Positions 43,511 to 43,715 of a stretch of DNA of 43,715 nucleotides are shown piece after piece (the stretch's first letter is position 1; the number at the start of each line of letters is the position of its first letter). The position numbers and the translations under genes were made by a program. The stretch is from contig CAUJDN010000070.1 in assembly GCA_963169195.1 (NCBI GenBank), positions 1 to 43,715 on the forward strand, given 5' to 3'. Origin of the DNA: Acidobacteriota bacterium. GTDB lineage: Bacteria; Acidobacteriota; Vicinamibacteria; Vicinamibacterales; UBA2999. Under the pieces are notes generated by a model that was not told where the DNA came from, searched no databases, and was given only the letters and a program-made list of their open reading frames with translations.

Positions 43511-43715
43511 ATGTCGACGCGCTATCACTGCCCATTGCCCACGCGCGACGATATGACGATGGTGGTCACGGGAATCGAGGACCGGGAGTCGCCCGACTTT
43601 GCTCGGGAACGGCGCAAGCTCGACGCGTTGACCGACGCCGAATGCCTGGTGTGGCTGACCGGTTGTGACCACCACACGGGCGACGGCGTGTGCCTCGGCC
43701 ATCCCGAGGCCACGG
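43511..43715 (+). CDS. Hypothetical element protein, 3' truncated by window end
   Basis: 68 residues are visible, starting at ATG 43511: STRYHCPLPTRDDMTMVVTG, then ERRKLDALTDAECLVWLTG and DHHTGDGVCLGH. The Cys and His content (C8, C55 region, HH, C, H) could bind metal. It starts 2 bp after the previous gene, so they are likely one operon. I do not recognise a family. Confidence 0.55.
   Translation, partial: MSTRYHCPLPTRDDMTMVVTGIEDRESPDFARERRKLDALTDAECLVWLTGCDHHTGDGVCLGHPEAT

Larger units (their letters stand above)
41702..43715. mobile_element. Left end of an integrated element (phage or genomic island) in tRNA-Arg(CCU)
   Basis: Begins at the broken tRNA and runs to the end of the window. 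Contents: a T-rich terminator, CGTGGCAA direct repeats, a divergent regulator-like gene, two overlapping excisionase-like helix-turn-helix genes, and two phage-type hypothetical genes with many small frames. No integrase is seen within the window; it probably lies at the other end. Confidence 0.7.

Noticed and set aside
41702..43715. Integrase gene within the element
   Set aside because: No frame shows the tyrosine recombinase R...HxxR...Y residues or a serine recombinase N-terminus; it is expected outside the window.

Overview
This 43.7 kb window is high-GC bacterial chromosome, densely packed and mostly housekeeping. Several things point to Acidobacteriota, plausibly Vicinamibacteria: an 'acidobacterial duplicated orphan permease' (ADOP) with its own PadR-type repressor, a sortilin-like BNR-repeat protein, and very GC-rich third codon positions. 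The phylum is inferred from gene content; no rRNA is present.

Layout. 1-5881 (+): tail of an unknown gene, then a tight run recG-rsmD-coaD-aminotransferase-glcD. 5882-6340: low-complexity spacer with a broken amidohydrolase start. 6341-10476: RibD/DHFR-like reductase (+), GT39-type glycosyltransferase (-), rho and a CDGSH Fe-S protein (+). 10502-15997 (-): ADOP permease with padR and a 17-bp operator palindrome, then an FkbM methyltransferase and a polytopic membrane protein. 16037-21875 (-): heat-shock operon hspR-dnaJ-clpB-ftsH with a HAIR-like operator on its -35 box. 21956-25184 (+): SGNH-like/MBOAT acyl-transfer pair and TerC. 25320-26212 (-): ECF sigma factor and zinc anti-sigma protein. 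26366-29177 (+): short leader ORFs, GNAT, EcsC, Nudix, methyltransferase. 29329-34859: WYL regulator, small zinc-ribbon protein, pentaheme cytochrome, truA, ridA, SPFH/NfeD pair, surE. 35040-41622: collagen-like exported protein, tRNA-Pro(CGG), flippase-like protein, BNR protein, acylphosphatase, apt. From 41664 to the end: a tRNA-Arg(CCU) gene cut in its anticodon arm and followed by phage-like genes, read here as the left end of an integrated element that continues beyond the window.

Two window-wide patterns stand out. (1) Many first-in-operon genes have a -10-like hexamer (TANNNT) only 6-10 nt upstream of the start codon and no Shine-Dalgarno, so they look leaderless; genes inside operons have ATGA/GTGA overlaps or SD sequences. 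This reading corrects several start codons (sigma factor, TerC, excisionase-like gene). (2) Short C-rich octamer tandem repeats (GAACCYSA or NTGCACCC) sit on the sense strand 6-20 nt upstream of the start codons of recG, rho, clpB, the SPFH gene and apt. They are C-rich and G-poor, as Rho loading sites are, and one array lies directly in front of rho. Both patterns are seen in the sequence; their function is inference.
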